DNA of 64,000 nt from Notospermus geniculatus (GCA_002633025.1 NMRB01000668.1:233139-297138), one strand, 5' to 3'. Shown: positions 21,101 to 31,800, numbered from the stretch's first letter. Notes: generated from the sequence alone by a model not told the origin. Made by a program: numbers and translations.

Positions 21101-21589
21101 CAGTCTGTCACCCCTGTAACTTTGTTCCTGCAAGATACAGACCTGGAAATGTGACCTATCCCCAGGTAACATGACGTGAGCTACAAGATGAAATCAAAAT
21201 TTCAGGTCTCCGAAACCTGGTTCATCGGTGAAATTGATATATCAAAAGTTGAGATTTTGTCCGTCACACTTTTGTTTCTTGAATAACTTGTCTCCGAGGC
21301 AAGGTATAGCACTAAGTTCCTTCCCTATGTTTATGGCACTTGCCAAGATAACTGGCATCAACAAATTTATTCTCCAGGGTCAGCATCATAATGATATTGA
21401 TATATCAAATTTGATATTTCGAAATATCGGGAGATCTGCAACAGTAAGCGACTTGAAACTGTATCACAACATCATAGCTCATCCACGGATGTTATTGCAA
21501 CTGAAATTTTCAGTTTCCACCTGCTCGGTTTCATGATATTTGCTGATATCATGGTGAGATTTGATATTCAAATTTGATAACTTGACGTA

Positions 21590-22140
21590 AGTCAGAATCT
21601 GGTGATGGCAGACGACTAAAACCTTCACCTACACCTAGGTTATCAAGGATGAGCTTTCAGATTACTTAATGACCTTGAAGGCCAGAGGTCAAGGTCAAGG
21701 TCAAACACTTATAAAGTACAAATCTCGCCGGAATTTCAGGAGAAAACTAATTAGAAGCCTGAATTAACCATCCCCTATACAAGTAGGTTTAATCAAGGAT
21801 CCTGTCCCAGTTACACAATACTTCTCAAGGTCAGAGGTCAAGGCTACAGTCAACCGTCACAAATAACATGATATAAGTCAGAACCTGGTTATGTTGGAAG
21901 CGAAAATCATCACCTACACCTATGTTATCAACGATGACCTTTCGGATTACGCAATGACCTTTAAGGTCAGAGGTCAAGGTCCCGGTCACGGTCAAACAGT
22001 TCTAAAATGCAAATCTACTCAGAATTTCAGGGAAAAACTAATTAGAAGCCTGCATTAACCATCACCTATGGGTTCAATCAAGGATGCCTGTTCCAGTTAC
22101 GCAATACTTCTCAAGGTCAGAGGTCAAGGTCGCAGTTAAT
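21590..22140. repeat. Tandem duplication, unit about 285 bp
   Basis: Unit 1 (about 21593-21880) and unit 2 (about 21881-22140) share ordered blocks: AGTCAGAA(T/C)CTGG, TCACCTACACCTA, GACCTT(G/T)AAGG, AGAGGTCAAGGTC, AAACTAATTAGAAGCCTG and CTTCTCAAGGTCAGAGGTCA. They sit in the intron before the FN3 exon. The AAGGTCA words recall the dispersed repeats at 49-55 kb. Confidence 0.8.
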
Positions 22141-22254
22141 TAGCTCTAGAGTAGTAAACTTATATGAAATAGAATCGGGTTTCTAAGGTGAAAGTATTTC
22201 TGAACATAGCACCGTCTCTTTGTCGACACTATCCCACGAGTTTATCTCAAGCAG

Positions 22255-22473
22255 CTAAACCAGCCGAGGTTGAGTACAAGAATGTTGGTGCCATACGGCG
22301 CGTCGCCTCCGCGGGTCAGATCACAGTTAAGGCACCAGACAACAAGGGACCAATAAAAGACCTCATACCACCTCCTCCAATCACGGACCTGAGGCTGACC
22401 GCTGTGTCACTCAATGATTCGATGGTGACCATCACGTGGACAGCGGTGGGGGATGACAGAAGCAAACCAAACG
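22255..22473 (+). CDS. CLCA exon: linker and first half of FN3-like module
   Basis: The donor is AACG|GTATGT. The acceptor is a tandem AAGCAG, so the exon may start at 22252 or 22255, differing by one alanine; both keep phase. It encodes AKPAEVEYKNVGAIRRVASA, GPIKDLIPPPPITDLRL and MVTITWTAVGDD. The PPxxITDLxA and TWTAPGDD motifs mark the CLCA FN3-like module. Confidence 0.92.
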
Positions 22474-22484
22474 GTATGTGTGAA

Positions 22485-23095
22485 ATCTAAAGCCCTATTT
22501 ACACGAGCCGCTTTTGTCGTACGACAGAGTCGTATCAGATTTGTCGTACCGATTTGTCCGGATCGGCTAATCTGTTTACACTGGACGATTCATTCCCCGC
22601 ATTTACATGTATTCGTGCGTCCCTTAGGCTTCCTTTACATTGAAGTATATACGGTATACGAAAACGCCGGTGAACAATGGCTTCACGGTCGTGAATCCTC
22701 GGGAAGCCTTTGTTAATCGGTGTTTTCGTATACCGTATACTTCTATGTAAGGGAAGCCTTAGGCTCCCGTTCCATAGAGTTAACGTTTTCACTTTTCACT
22801 TTTCCCGTTTCATTTTTCACGATCTTTCATTTAGAGGACTGGTTCCACAGAATTCACGCCCAACAGAATGAGCATGTTCATTCCTCGAGTCACGGGTGAT
22901 TTTCATTTATTCACGCATGAAATGAATCGTACTTGTCCGAAGGTAGAAAAATGACGCCTATGGAACCCGCATCATAAGAAATACATTGCCCAATCTTGGG
23001 TTCACCCGTGAAAAATGACAATTCACGCGTGAACCGTGCAAAAACCGTGAAAACGTGAACTCTATGGAACGGGAGCCTTAGGAGCCCGTGTGTCA
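22485..23095. mobile_element. Cluster of three abutting MITEs
   Basis: A truncated element starts with AAAGCCCTATTTACACGAGC (22490). It is followed by a palindromic element at 22622-22763 (TTAGGCTTCCTTTACATTGA, with GAAGTATATACGGTATACGA arms pairing with CGTATACCGTATACTTC). Next comes an element at 22757-23085 with GGCTCCCGTTCCATAGAGTT ends and CACGGGTG / CACCCGTG internal palindromes. A second copy of the last family is at 24672-25000. Confidence 0.8.
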
Positions 23096-23384
23096 TTAGG
23101 TAGCCTTCATACACGTGATCTAATCTCGCTCCCTGATTGGCCCAGTCCATACGACAAGCAGCCGATGTCGGGTGAAAATAGAACACCCGACTTCTGCTCG
23201 CTTGAATGGTCGTTGCAGTGTTTGCGGAAAATTGTTGCACTGGGCGATCTGGATCGGTTTCAGTGACCAACGGGACCAAAGAATTTCGTTCGCTTCAAGA
23301 GATCAAAAATTCAGCATGTTTAATTTTCGGTCGCAAAGGTCGACTTACTTTGCGACTAGTCGACCGATACAAAAACGATGAAAC

Positions 23385-24019
23385 TTAAAGGGCTCCGCAC
23401 ACTAGCGATTTTTTCGAGCGATTTTGTAGGCGACAGGCCTTGCGACCACAGAAGCGACTGAACATTTTTCAGTTTTTTTAGTTTTTGTTGACTTGTTTGC
23501 GACAAATGCTTATTTGGAAGATCAGTGATGTCGTGGATGACATCATTGATCGACCGCAAAGGTAATTATGGCAGGCGACGTAGTAGTCGCATCGGTAGTC
23601 GTCCCCATTTTAGTTGCCAGTGTGCGGAGCCCTTAAAGGGCTCCGCATACTAGCGATTTTTCGAGCGATTTTCTGGGCGATCGGCCTTGCAACCAGGCCA
23701 GCGACTGAACATTTTTACTTTTTGGTATCATCTTTGCGGCAGATTGTTACGCGACTGAATTACACAATTTGGTCGCGCGGTAAGTCCCCGCAACCAAGCG
23801 ACTGAAAGTTCAACATGTCGAACTTTTGGTCGCATGGCACAGTCCACTGCTACCGCGACCGTCTCCAGCAAAATAGTCGCCCGTTTGCGGATCGTCCTAG
23901 GAAATTGTCGTGTGCGAAATAGCTCAGTGACCTCACAGGCGATTATCGCCTGCGACGTCGTAGTCGACAGTCGCGTCGCTGGTCTCTTCAATTTAGTCCC
24001 TAGTGTGCGGTGCCCTTAA
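23385..24019. mobile_element. Two GCGAC-family MITEs joined at a shared TTAA
   Basis: The copies at 23385-23636 and 23633-24019 both begin TTAAAGGGCTCCGCA, and they share TTAA at 23633-23636. The second ends GTGTGCGGTGCCCTTAA. Its longer middle carries GCGACTGAATTACACAATTT, shared with the partial copy at 24370. Confidence 0.88.
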
Positions 24020-24168
24020 GCCGTATCCGAACCTAGAGGCCACAACTTACTCTGGAAGCATTACTGCAAAGTGACAGTCGCCTTTGAAAATAGGAAGTAC
24101 AGATCGAGTGATCACTGACGGAAAACTGCATGTCTGCTCACTTTCAGCGACTGTCCTTGACCTTCGGA
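24017..24168 (+). repeat. Duplicate of the last CLCA exon's acceptor and first codons
   Basis: About 150 bp from CCGTATCCGAACCTAGAG to TGTCCTTGACCTTCGGA match 24998-25149 almost base for base. They include both candidate acceptors (TACAG|ATCGAG and CTTTCAG|CGAC). After CTTCGGA the copy diverges, so the rest of the exon is absent. It is a partial, probably non-functional exon duplicate, though its splice acceptors look intact. Confidence 0.88.
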
Positions 24169-24369
24169 GTTCCAAGCTGGTACCCTGCAAGTGGCCAATG
24201 TATGGCTCATTTTGCCGAATTCTAGAATTTCGCTGTGAAAATATCATCTTTTCCTAATTTTCACAGCAAAATGTGGGCGGGGATGCTTATGAATATCGAA
24301 TACGTACTTGCTGTGTAAATAAAAATTCACTCCTTAGTTACACAGCATGCTGTGCAAATAGCACCGGCC

Positions 24370-25000
24370 TTTTACTTTTTGGTATCATCTTTGTGGTAGA
24401 TTGTTACGCGACTGAATTACACAATTTGGTCGCGCGGTAAGTCCCTGCAACCAAGCAACCGAAAGTTCAACATGTTGAACTTTTGGTCGCTTGGCACAGT
24501 CCACTGCTACCGCGACCGCCTCCAGCAAAATAGTCGCCCGTTTGCGGATCGTCATAGGAAATTGTCGTGTGCGAAATAGCTCAGCGACCTCACAGGCGAT
24601 TATCGCCTGCGACGTCGTAGTCGACAGTCGCGTCGCTGGTCTCTTCAATAGTCGCTAGTGTGGGGTGCCCTAAGGCTGCCGTTCCATAGAGTTAACGTTT
24701 TCACTTTTCACTTTTCACTTTTCCCGTTTCATTTTTCACGATCTTTCATTTAGAGGGTTGGTTCCACAGAATTCACGCCCAAAAGAATGAGCATGTTCAT
24801 TCCTCGAGTCACGGGTGATTTTCATTTATTCACGCATGAAATGAATCGTACTTGTCCGAAGGTAGAAAAATGACGCATGTGGAACCCGCATCATAAGAAA
24901 TACATTGCCCAATCTTGGGTTCATCCGTGAAACATGACACTTCACGCGTGAAACGTGCAAAAACCGTGAAAACGTGATTTCTATGGAACGGGAGCCTTAA
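24370..25000. mobile_element. Partial GCGAC MITE abutting a CCGTTCCATAGAG MITE
   Basis: 24370-24672 matches 23717-24010 (GGTATCATCTTTG, TTACGCGACTGAATTACACA, TCGACAGTCGCGTCGCTGG) and ends GTGTGGGGTGCCCTAA. 24672-25000 is a second copy of the 22757-23085 element and ends GGAACGGGAGCCTTAA. Both end against the duplicated CCGTATCCGAAC block. Confidence 0.82.
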
Positions 25001-25083
25001 GCCGTATCCGAACCTAGAGACCACAATTTACTCTGGAAACATTACTGCAAAGTGACAGTCGCCTTCGAAAATAGGAAGTACAG

Positions 25084-25730
25084 ATCGAGTGATCACTGAC
25101 GGAAAACTGCATATCTGCTCACTTTCAGCCACTGTCCTTGACCTTCGGATCTGTTCGTCCGTAGAGGCACTGAATCGAGCTGACACCTGTCCTCGTGTCT
25201 TCCTCGAGAAACCAAAACCGGCCGGCGAAATCGAGAGGCGAAAGTTGGACCTCACACATCTCGACAAAAACACCACATATTTTTTGCGAATCAGAACGGA
25301 AGACGAAGCGGGCAATATGGCCGAATTCTCTAACGTCATCATTGTAGTTCTCGCGCGGCCCGAGAAATATGGGAGTGGCGGTAATGTCCAGTTCGTCGGT
25401 GATAAAGATGACAACAAAACAAGCAGCAGCAAAGGCCCAGATGTGACCACGATTGCGATGGGAAGCAGCAGCAAAGGCCCAGATGTGACCACGACTGTGA
25501 TAGGAAGCAGCAGCCAAGGCCCAGATGTGACCACGATTGGGATGGGAAGCAGCGGCGAAGGCCCAGATGTAACCGCGATTGTGATAGGAAGCGTTTTTGG
25601 TGTACTTGGTTTTATTGGTCTTTTAGCCGGGATTGCCGCAGCGGCCTACGCTATTAGCAAGAAAAAGTCACTTGGGTCCCGAGGGCGAGTTAGTGCCGGC
25701 AGTTATGACAATGGAGGTTATAGTGCATAG
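25084..25730 (+). CDS. CLCA last exon: FN3 end, 14-residue repeats, membrane anchor
   Basis: The TACAG|ATCGAG acceptor (25083/25084) and the CTTTCAG|CCACTG acceptor (25128/25129) are both in phase; the upstream one adds 15 residues (DRVITDGKLHICSLS). The exon encodes ATVLDLRICSSV, LTHLDKNTTYFLRIRTEDEA and GNMAEFSNVIIV, the end of the FN3-like module. Then come four tandem 14-residue units of the form SSSKGPDVTTIAMG, a hydrophobic span VFGVLGFIGLLAGIAAAAYA (membrane segment), basic SKKK and a short Ser/Gly/Tyr tail ending GGYSA with TAG at 25728. The topology is type I, with a short cytoplasmic tail. Confidence 0.93.
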
Positions 25731-26490
25731 TCGCAGCTGCGGCTAACAAACGGTTTAGTGTTAAGCCGGGTTTATTTGCACAGCAGCTGTGTATGCATGG
25801 CAGGTTATAGCTCTTGGAGGCACAGCTGCTGTGCGTCCAGTACGAACGGATTTTCTTATGTGCACAGCAGACTTCGCCAACTGTATAATAACAGACTCCG
25901 CCTACTTTCGCTTAGAAATAAGGACGGGATGGATGCAAAGCTGTGATTCTAATCAGCATGTTGGTGCTTCATTGCTCGCGTGGGGTTACCAAATCCATTT
26001 TCTCCTTTTGGTAAAGACACAAACCTGTTCATTTTTAGCTCAATCGATCGGCGTTTTTAATGGGCAAGTGCCCTTATGTGCGTGGCAAGATGTTTTTGAC
26101 CTATCTGCCTAGGGTGCTCTTCAAACATTTTGTCACCACCTCTGTAATTATAGTCGATGTCAACCCTACTTCAACATGGGCAAAATAACAAACTTGAAAA
26201 CCTACACAGGTCAGTGGTACATAATCCATGTCACAGTTACCTAATGATGTTGGGTAACTTGGTTCACTTTCCATGAGGCTATAGCAAATCCAAGGTTGTG
26301 CTCAGTCAACTGGTAAATACTACAGTTTGTGGTTTAATCATTGTGTTCACTTTATGGTTGCACAGGCCTGGCACTTTGCCTTATTGAAGTAAAGTATGGC
26401 ACGCCGTTTGCTTCAAAAAAAACGAGATCATGCTTTTCTAGTTGAATTGTTATTTTTCACAATCCAACCTTATATTTTGGTTCAAATTCC
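25731..26490. other. Presumed 3' UTR/intergenic, no further gene seen
   Basis: No AATAAA is close to the CLCA stop; the nearest clear AATAAA lies inside the repeat that starts at 26.5 kb. CACAGCTGCTGTGC (25821) and CACAGCAGCTGTG (25780) are short palindromes. Frames at 25758-26112 have no domain. Confidence 0.45.
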
Positions 26491-27189
26491 CATATGTCTA
26501 TTTTAGTCCAGTCAGTCTACCAAAAATATGGGCTGAACCTGGAAAAAAATTGCAATAGAAATGATTTCACTTGTAATGTGCTCAGGAGACCCGTAGGTAT
26601 AACATATCAAAAGTCCGGAAAAGTCCGGTGAGTGGAAAGTGGTCAAAATTGCATAATTATGCTAATGAGCTGTCCCCATTACTTAAAAATTGAAATGTTC
26701 GTATAATTTTGTAACAAAGTGTACAAATGGATTAAAAGTGGTGTCTATACCCATGTTTTCATGGCCAGGCAATACAATGAACATATCATTGACATCCTAA
26801 AAGCATTACATAGCATAGATTATGCTAATTAGCCTCCGCCATTATCCGCAAAGTGAATTGTTGTCATAACTTTGCAATAAAGTGTGCAAAAATATTAAAG
26901 ATGGTGTCTATACCTATGTTATCAGGGTCACACTATACAATGCGCATGTTACCAACTTTCTACAAGTATTACATAACAATGATTATGCTAATTAGCCTCC
27001 GCCATTATCCACAAAAGTGAATTGTTCTCATAATTTTGCAATAAAATGTGCACAAATATCAACGATGGTGTCTATACCACCCATGTTATCAGTGTCAAAC
27101 AATCCACTGCACATGTTATCGACCTCATCAAAGTATTACATAACACTGATTATGCTACTTGGGGCCTGCTATTGTCTGTGTGTTAAAGG

Positions 27190-28395
27190 TTTTACTCAAG
27201 TCCACCTCATCTAGCAGTGGTTTTGGAGAATTCTTGCATGTGAGTTCGGCTCCACCCTGTGGCTGTGCATTCAATGTCATGTTTCCTACATGTGCATCGT
27301 TTTGAGTCGCAGCCTGTTTTGCAGTTACAGCGAAATGAATACAAGAGGTCGTCAGGTGCAAGTGGCATGTCCGACTTTGTAGGAAGTAGTCTATCATTTA
27401 CCATTCCTTTCCCAAATCATTTGAGTCTTAATTGTTCAGCATCGTTCCTCCACTCCTGAATCTGGTAGTAGGCCTACATCTGCAGACTGTGAAACTGCTG
27501 ATGCAGCAGTTGCTGGCAAATCGTACCTTCAACATACTTGGAATTGTTAAAGGGATACTTCACTCATTTTGAATTTTTGAAATATCGTTAATACATTCAA
27601 ATCCACTGATATCTGCTACATGTCGTATTTTTTTAAATCAGGAAGCTCCTCATTTTAAGTATTTTAATTGGATCCCAAGGAGACCATTGCACAGCACTCG
27701 TGATGTCATCAGTGCTCAATGCATATTTATGAATGTACAACCAATAGACCTAGGCAGTCACAGTATTAGCTCATTCACTACAAAGGTCGTCAGCCTATTG
27801 ACACTAGTGACATCACAACTCATGGCAATAGTCTCCATGGATTGATAAAAATTCAAAAGTGTACAATGAGTGGAATCTTCCTTTAAACACCTTCTCACTA
27901 AACTGCTTGTAACACAAAGCATCAAGACGTTCCGGGGGGGGGGGGGCTCCATTGTGCAAGAGGATCAGAACTTTCTCCCCAGCTTTGGCAATGTCATTTC
28001 TGTTGGTATTTTTTTTCTTCATGAAGACATCAGCGAGTTTGGGTAGCTCATTAATCTACTGAATCTTGGTAAGTGCGACATGTTTACCGATGTCATATAG
28101 CCTTGACGTCGTGTCACAACCAAGGATGGCACGGATGAACAATATCCTGGAGCAGATAGTTGGACCAAGTTTCTTCCTTGATTTCTGGATGTTTCACAAC
28201 AGTCTTGATTCTTAGACCTCTGTTTGGGCTCAGGTCTTGGAAGTACAAAGCATTAGTATGCATGTCAACGCGGTGAAGGAGCAATACCAACTTATGTGGC
28301 TGCTGTCCATGCCAGACTTTGCCGTATTGCTTGTTCACCACGTTGACATGCCGACCAATGCTTTGTAGCCTACTTCTGACCTGAGCCTAAAAAGA
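27190..28395 (-). pseudogene. Mobile-element protein remnant with GCDTTS and CXC motifs (left arm)
   Basis: Reading down from 28395, the minus strand gives QSIGRHVNVVNKQYGKVW, a block ending YLLQDIVHPC, then in a shifted frame FIRAILGCDTTSRLYDIGKH (28140-28080), NDIAKAGEKVLILLHNG (27998-27948) and LDALCYKQFSEKVF. After the insertion comes LYSFRCNCKTGCDSKRCTCR (27340-27281) with a CxCxxGCxxxxCxCxxxxxxC pattern. I have seen the GCDTTS..GxGK motif plus a C-terminal CXC cysteine cluster in many uncharacterised invertebrate proteins of likely transposon origin; that link is from memory. Frameshifts make this copy non-coding. Confidence 0.7.
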
Positions 28396-28407
28396 AGTCA
28401 ACAGGAA

Positions 28408-28945
28408 ACGGTTCCAGGATATTGTTCATTCATGCCATCCATGGTTGTGACACGACATCCAGGCTATACTAAGTATGGCATAGGGACAGCTACTGAAACT
28501 CGCCGATGTCTTCATGGGAAAAAGTGCAAACACTATAATGACATTGCCAAAGCTGGGGAGAAAGTTCTGATCCTCTTGCAGAATGGAGACCCCCCAGGAA
28601 CGTCTTGGTGCTTTGTGTTACAAGCAGTTTAGTGAGAAGGTGTTTAACAACTGCTGCATCAGCAAAGTTTCACAGTTTGCGGATGTACTACCAGATTCAG
28701 GAGTGGAGGAACGATGCTGAACAATTAGACTCAAATGATTTGGGAAAGGAATGGTAAATGATAGACTACTTCCTACAAAGTCGGACTGTGTCACTTGCAT
28801 CTGACGACCTCTTGTATTCATTTCGCTGTAACTGCAAAACAGGCTACGACTCAAAACGATGCACATGTAGGAAACGTGGCATTGAATGCACAGGGTGCAG
28901 CCGAACTCACATGCACGAATTCTCCAAAACTACTGCTAGATGAGG
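28408..28945 (+). pseudogene. Same GCDTTS/CXC protein remnant, right arm
   Basis: The + strand gives FIHAIHGCDTTSRLY (near 28422-28466), then a stop, a frame change, RRCLHGKKCKHYNDIAKAGE and KVLILLQNG (28503-28589), and LYSFRCNCKTGYDSKRCTCR (28811-28870) followed by GIECTGCSRTH. One cysteine of the cluster is Tyr here (GYDS against GCDS in the left arm). The N-terminal part, present in the spacer on the other strand, is missing from this arm. Confidence 0.7.
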
Positions 28946-29654
28946 TGGACTTCAGTAAAACCTTTAACACACAGACAGTAGCAGGCCCCAAGTGGCATAA
29001 TCAGTGTTATGTAATACTTTGATGAGGTTGATAACATGTGCAGTGGATTGTTTGACACTGATAACATGGGTATAGACACCGTCTTTGATATTTCTGTACA
29101 TTTTATTGCAAAGTTATGAGAACAATTCACTTTATGGGTAATGGCGGAGGCCAATCAGCATAATCATTGTTATGTAAAACTTGTAGAAAGTTGGTAACAT
29201 GTGCATTGTATTGTGTGACCCTGATAACATAAGTATAGACACCATTTTTAATATTTTTGCACACTTTATTGCAAAGTTATGACAACAATTCACTTTGCGG
29301 ATAATGGCGGAGGCTAATTAGCATAATCAATGTTACGTAATGCTTTTAGGATGACAATAATATGTTCATTGTATTGCCTGGCCATGAAAACATGGGTATA
29401 GACACCACTTTTAATCCATTTGTACACTTTGTTGCAAAATTATAGGAACGTTTCAATTTTTAAGTAATGGGGACAGCTCATTAGCATAATTATGCAATTT
29501 TGACCACTTTCCACTCACCGGATTTTTCCGGACTTTTGATATGTTGTACCTACGGGTCTCCTGAGCACATTACAAGTGAAATCATTTCTGTTGCAATTTT
29601 TTCCAGGTCCAGCTACAGAATGACTGGACTATTTGACATTTTCCAAAAACATCT

Positions 29655-29960
29655 CGAGAATATTTTCAAAGTCGACAATTTTTTTCAAAGTCGAGAATAT
29701 TTTCAAAGTCGACAATTGTTTCGAAGTCGACATTTTTTTCAAAGTCGAGATTTTTTTTCAAAGTTGACAATTTTTTCAAAGTCGAGAATATTTTCAAAGT
29801 CGACAATTTTTTCGAAGTCGAGATTTTTTTCAAAGTAAGTTGACATCTTTTTTCAAAGTCGACTATTTTTTCAAAGGCCACAATTTCTTCGAAGTTGACA
29901 ATTTTTTCCCAAGTCGAAATCTTTTCCACAGTCCACTTTCTTTCTTTCAAAGTTACATTT
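29655..29960. repeat. Tandem repeat of TTTTTTCAAAGTCGACAAT units
   Basis: About 17 units of roughly 16-21 bp alternate TTTCAAAGTCGA with CAATTTTTT, GAATATTTT or GATTTTTTT. Both strands stay open for about 95-110 codons, giving (F)FQSR-type repeats on one strand and VDFEKI-type repeats on the other. This is a consequence of unit length near multiples of three and the lack of stops; no gene is supported. Confidence 0.85.
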
Positions 29961-30227
29961 GCAAATTTGCAAACTCGAGTGTAGTCATATTTTTCAAGTC
30001 CACCGTTCAGAAAATAAAATCGAACAAAATGACGTCATCACTTTTGGGTGTACTGATCTAGTGTGGTACTATGATTCTCCGCTAGGTAGCGGAGAGCAAA
30101 CCAACCTAGCGGACGATCGTGGTACCAATCTAGCACCGCCTCCCCCCCCCCCCATCCTACGCCAAAACGAGGCTGAACATGGCGGCAACAATATGATTTA
30201 TGACAATGTATGACAATCTTTGTGATC

Positions 30228-30435
30228 TTCATGAGGGTGTCTACAAAACTAAGACCCAAGACCTACAAAAGTAAGACCCCACAGTACAAAACTAAGACCC
30301 TGTTATAAAAGTAAGACCCCCACAGCACAAAACTAAGACCCTGTTATAAAAGTAAGACCCCCACAGTACAAAACTAAGACCCTGTTATAAAAGTAAGATC
30401 CCCCACAGTACAAAACTAAAACCCTGTTATAAAAG
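30228..30435. repeat. Minisatellite of about 43 bp (AAAACTAAGACCCTGTTATA)
   Basis: Four to five units of ACAAAACTAAGACCC, TGTTATAAAAGTAAGACCCC and CACAGT run in direct orientation and end by 30435. Confidence 0.9.
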
Positions 30436-30459
30436 AAATGAAGGCAATAGAGGGCGTCA

Positions 30460-31800
30460 TGAACTCAATCGCCAGTGAAAATGACCGAAAAGCCACGAGC
30501 GATGCCTATCGCAGTAGCGGCAAAAAAGCCATGTCTTCACATGGCTATTTTGTCGCAAGAGATGAAGAATCGCCAGTGAAAAATGAAATCGGCGATAAAC
30601 CAGATAGTGAAAACAGTCCAGAGATTTTATCGTCGAAGCGTTACAGCGATGTCCCGCCGGCGAGTTTTACCATGGCTTTTTTCTGTCGTTGGCGATGTCA
30701 CCCGCTGTTGGCGGTTTCGGCATTTTGACGGGCGTTTTGGATGCGATATCGCCAACAGCGTTAAAATCGGCGCGATTAAACGCCCGTCGAACCGGGCCTT
30801 TAAGGGCCGGTTTGACGGGCGTTTTTATCGCGCCGATTTTAACGCTGTTGGCGATATCGCATCCAAAACGCCCGTCAAAANAGTAAAAACGGATATCGCA
30901 CCGTAGGTCGATCGACTGTTTTCACGAGCTGGTTATCGCCGATTTCACTTTTCACGGGCGATTCTTCATCCCTTGCAACAAAATAGCCATGTGAAGACAT
31001 GGCTTTTTTGCCGCTACAGCGATAGGCATCGCTCGTGGCTTTTCGGTCATTTTCACTGGCGATCTGAAGAGCGATATCGCATCTCGCTGCGATTGATGTT
31101 TTCACCAGAGATTTTATCGCCGAAGCGTTACAGCGATTTCCCGCCGGCGAGTTTTACCATGGCTTTTTTCTCTCGCTGGCGATGCCACCCGCTGTTGGCG
31201 TTCTTGGCATTTTGACGGGCGTTATGGATGCGATATCGCCAACAGCGTTAAAATCGGCGCGATAAAAACGCCCGTCAAACCGGCCCTTTAAGGCCCGGTT
31301 TGGCGACGTTGAGTTACGTGGGGACTGACATACCACGTTTGGGACCATCCTGGGCCGACCGAATCGAAACTCCGATAGCGCTATCAATGGAGTATCGGAG
31401 GTACAGGTCAAATGCCAATAGGCACTATCCCCGAATAGAAACTCCGGTAGCTACCGGGCTTGATATGAACACCGAATAGAAACTTTGTTAGGCTATCAAT
31501 AATGTCACAGATATGCGCCGGTAAGCTGTTTTACTATAGGCGGTCGGGACCTCCTTAAAGGGCCGATTTGACGGGCGTTTTTATCGCGACGATTTCAACG
31601 CTGTTGGCGATATCGCATCCAAAACGCCCGTGAAAACGCCAAAAAACGCCAACAGCGAGTGACATCGCCAGCGAGAGAAAAAAGCCATGGCAATACTCGA
31701 TCAACAGTCGATCGACCTACGGAGCGATATCCGTTTTTACTGAGCGTTAAAAATGTGGCGATTATCGCGGCGATAAAAACGCCCGTCAAACCGGCCCTTT
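30460..31800. mobile_element. Palindromic cluster of GACGGGCGTTTT/GGCGATATCGC elements
   Basis: A palindrome of about 150 bp is centred at about 30805 (arms CGGCGCGATTAAACGCCC and GGGCGTTTTTATCGCGCCG around CCTTTAAGG). Outer arms 30467-30617 and 30905-31065 also pair (AGCCATGTCTTCACATGGCT lies in both). 31095-31310 repeats 30619-30800 directly, and 31555-31800 repeats it inverted. So at least four copies of one element type are piled together, joined at CCTTTAAGG. One N is at 30881. Apparent frames here are shadows of the palindrome. Confidence 0.82.

Larger units (their letters stand above)
2849..25730 (+). other. CLCA-family gene, 3' part (eight exons seen)
   Basis: CLCA proteins are secreted or membrane-anchored regulators that carry a metalloprotease-like N-terminal part, a VWA domain and a C-terminal beta-sandwich/FN3 part, and modulate calcium-activated chloride conductance. 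Exons, in order: 2849-2964, 5217-5447, 9867-10094, 15384-15557, 16700-16802, 20809-20987, 22252 or 22255-22473, and 25084 or 25129-25730. All proposed introns are GT-AG. The order of blocks (DTSGSM, KPKITVPLQDNG, DATRDDGIYSG, PPPPITDLRL, NTTYFLRIRTEDEAGN) follows known CLCA proteins. The N-terminal exons lie left of the window, and one VWA exon appears missing. The paralogue cannot be named. Confidence 0.9.
26490..29640. mobile_element. Giant inverted repeat: two facing copies of an unnamed element
   Basis: The left arm runs from about 26490 to 28150 and the right arm from about 28410 to 29640, around a 260-bp spacer. Matching pairs include TTGCATAATTATGCTAATGA (26650) with its inverse (near 29482), GGTGTCTATACCCATGTT (26741) with AACATGGGTATAGACACC, and GGACTTGAG.. 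near 27197 with its inverse near 28948. The left arm has an insertion at about 27516-27870. The arms are similar but not identical. Both carry decayed pieces of one protein (separate entries). Confidence 0.88.

Noticed and set aside
20769-21119. 116-codon frame MARHSRHSYLVATGPLTLHV...
   Set aside because: It is the wrong frame over the true CLCA exon at 20809-20987, which reads DATRDDGIYSG one base over.
29500-29950. Frames of 112 (+) and 94 (-) codons
   Set aside because: Both come from the TTTTTTCAAAGTCGA tandem repeat, which simply lacks stop codons.
30438-31215. Several frames of 65-107 codons
   Set aside because: Shadows of the GACGGGCGTTTT palindromic cluster; they appear on both strands with matching sequence.
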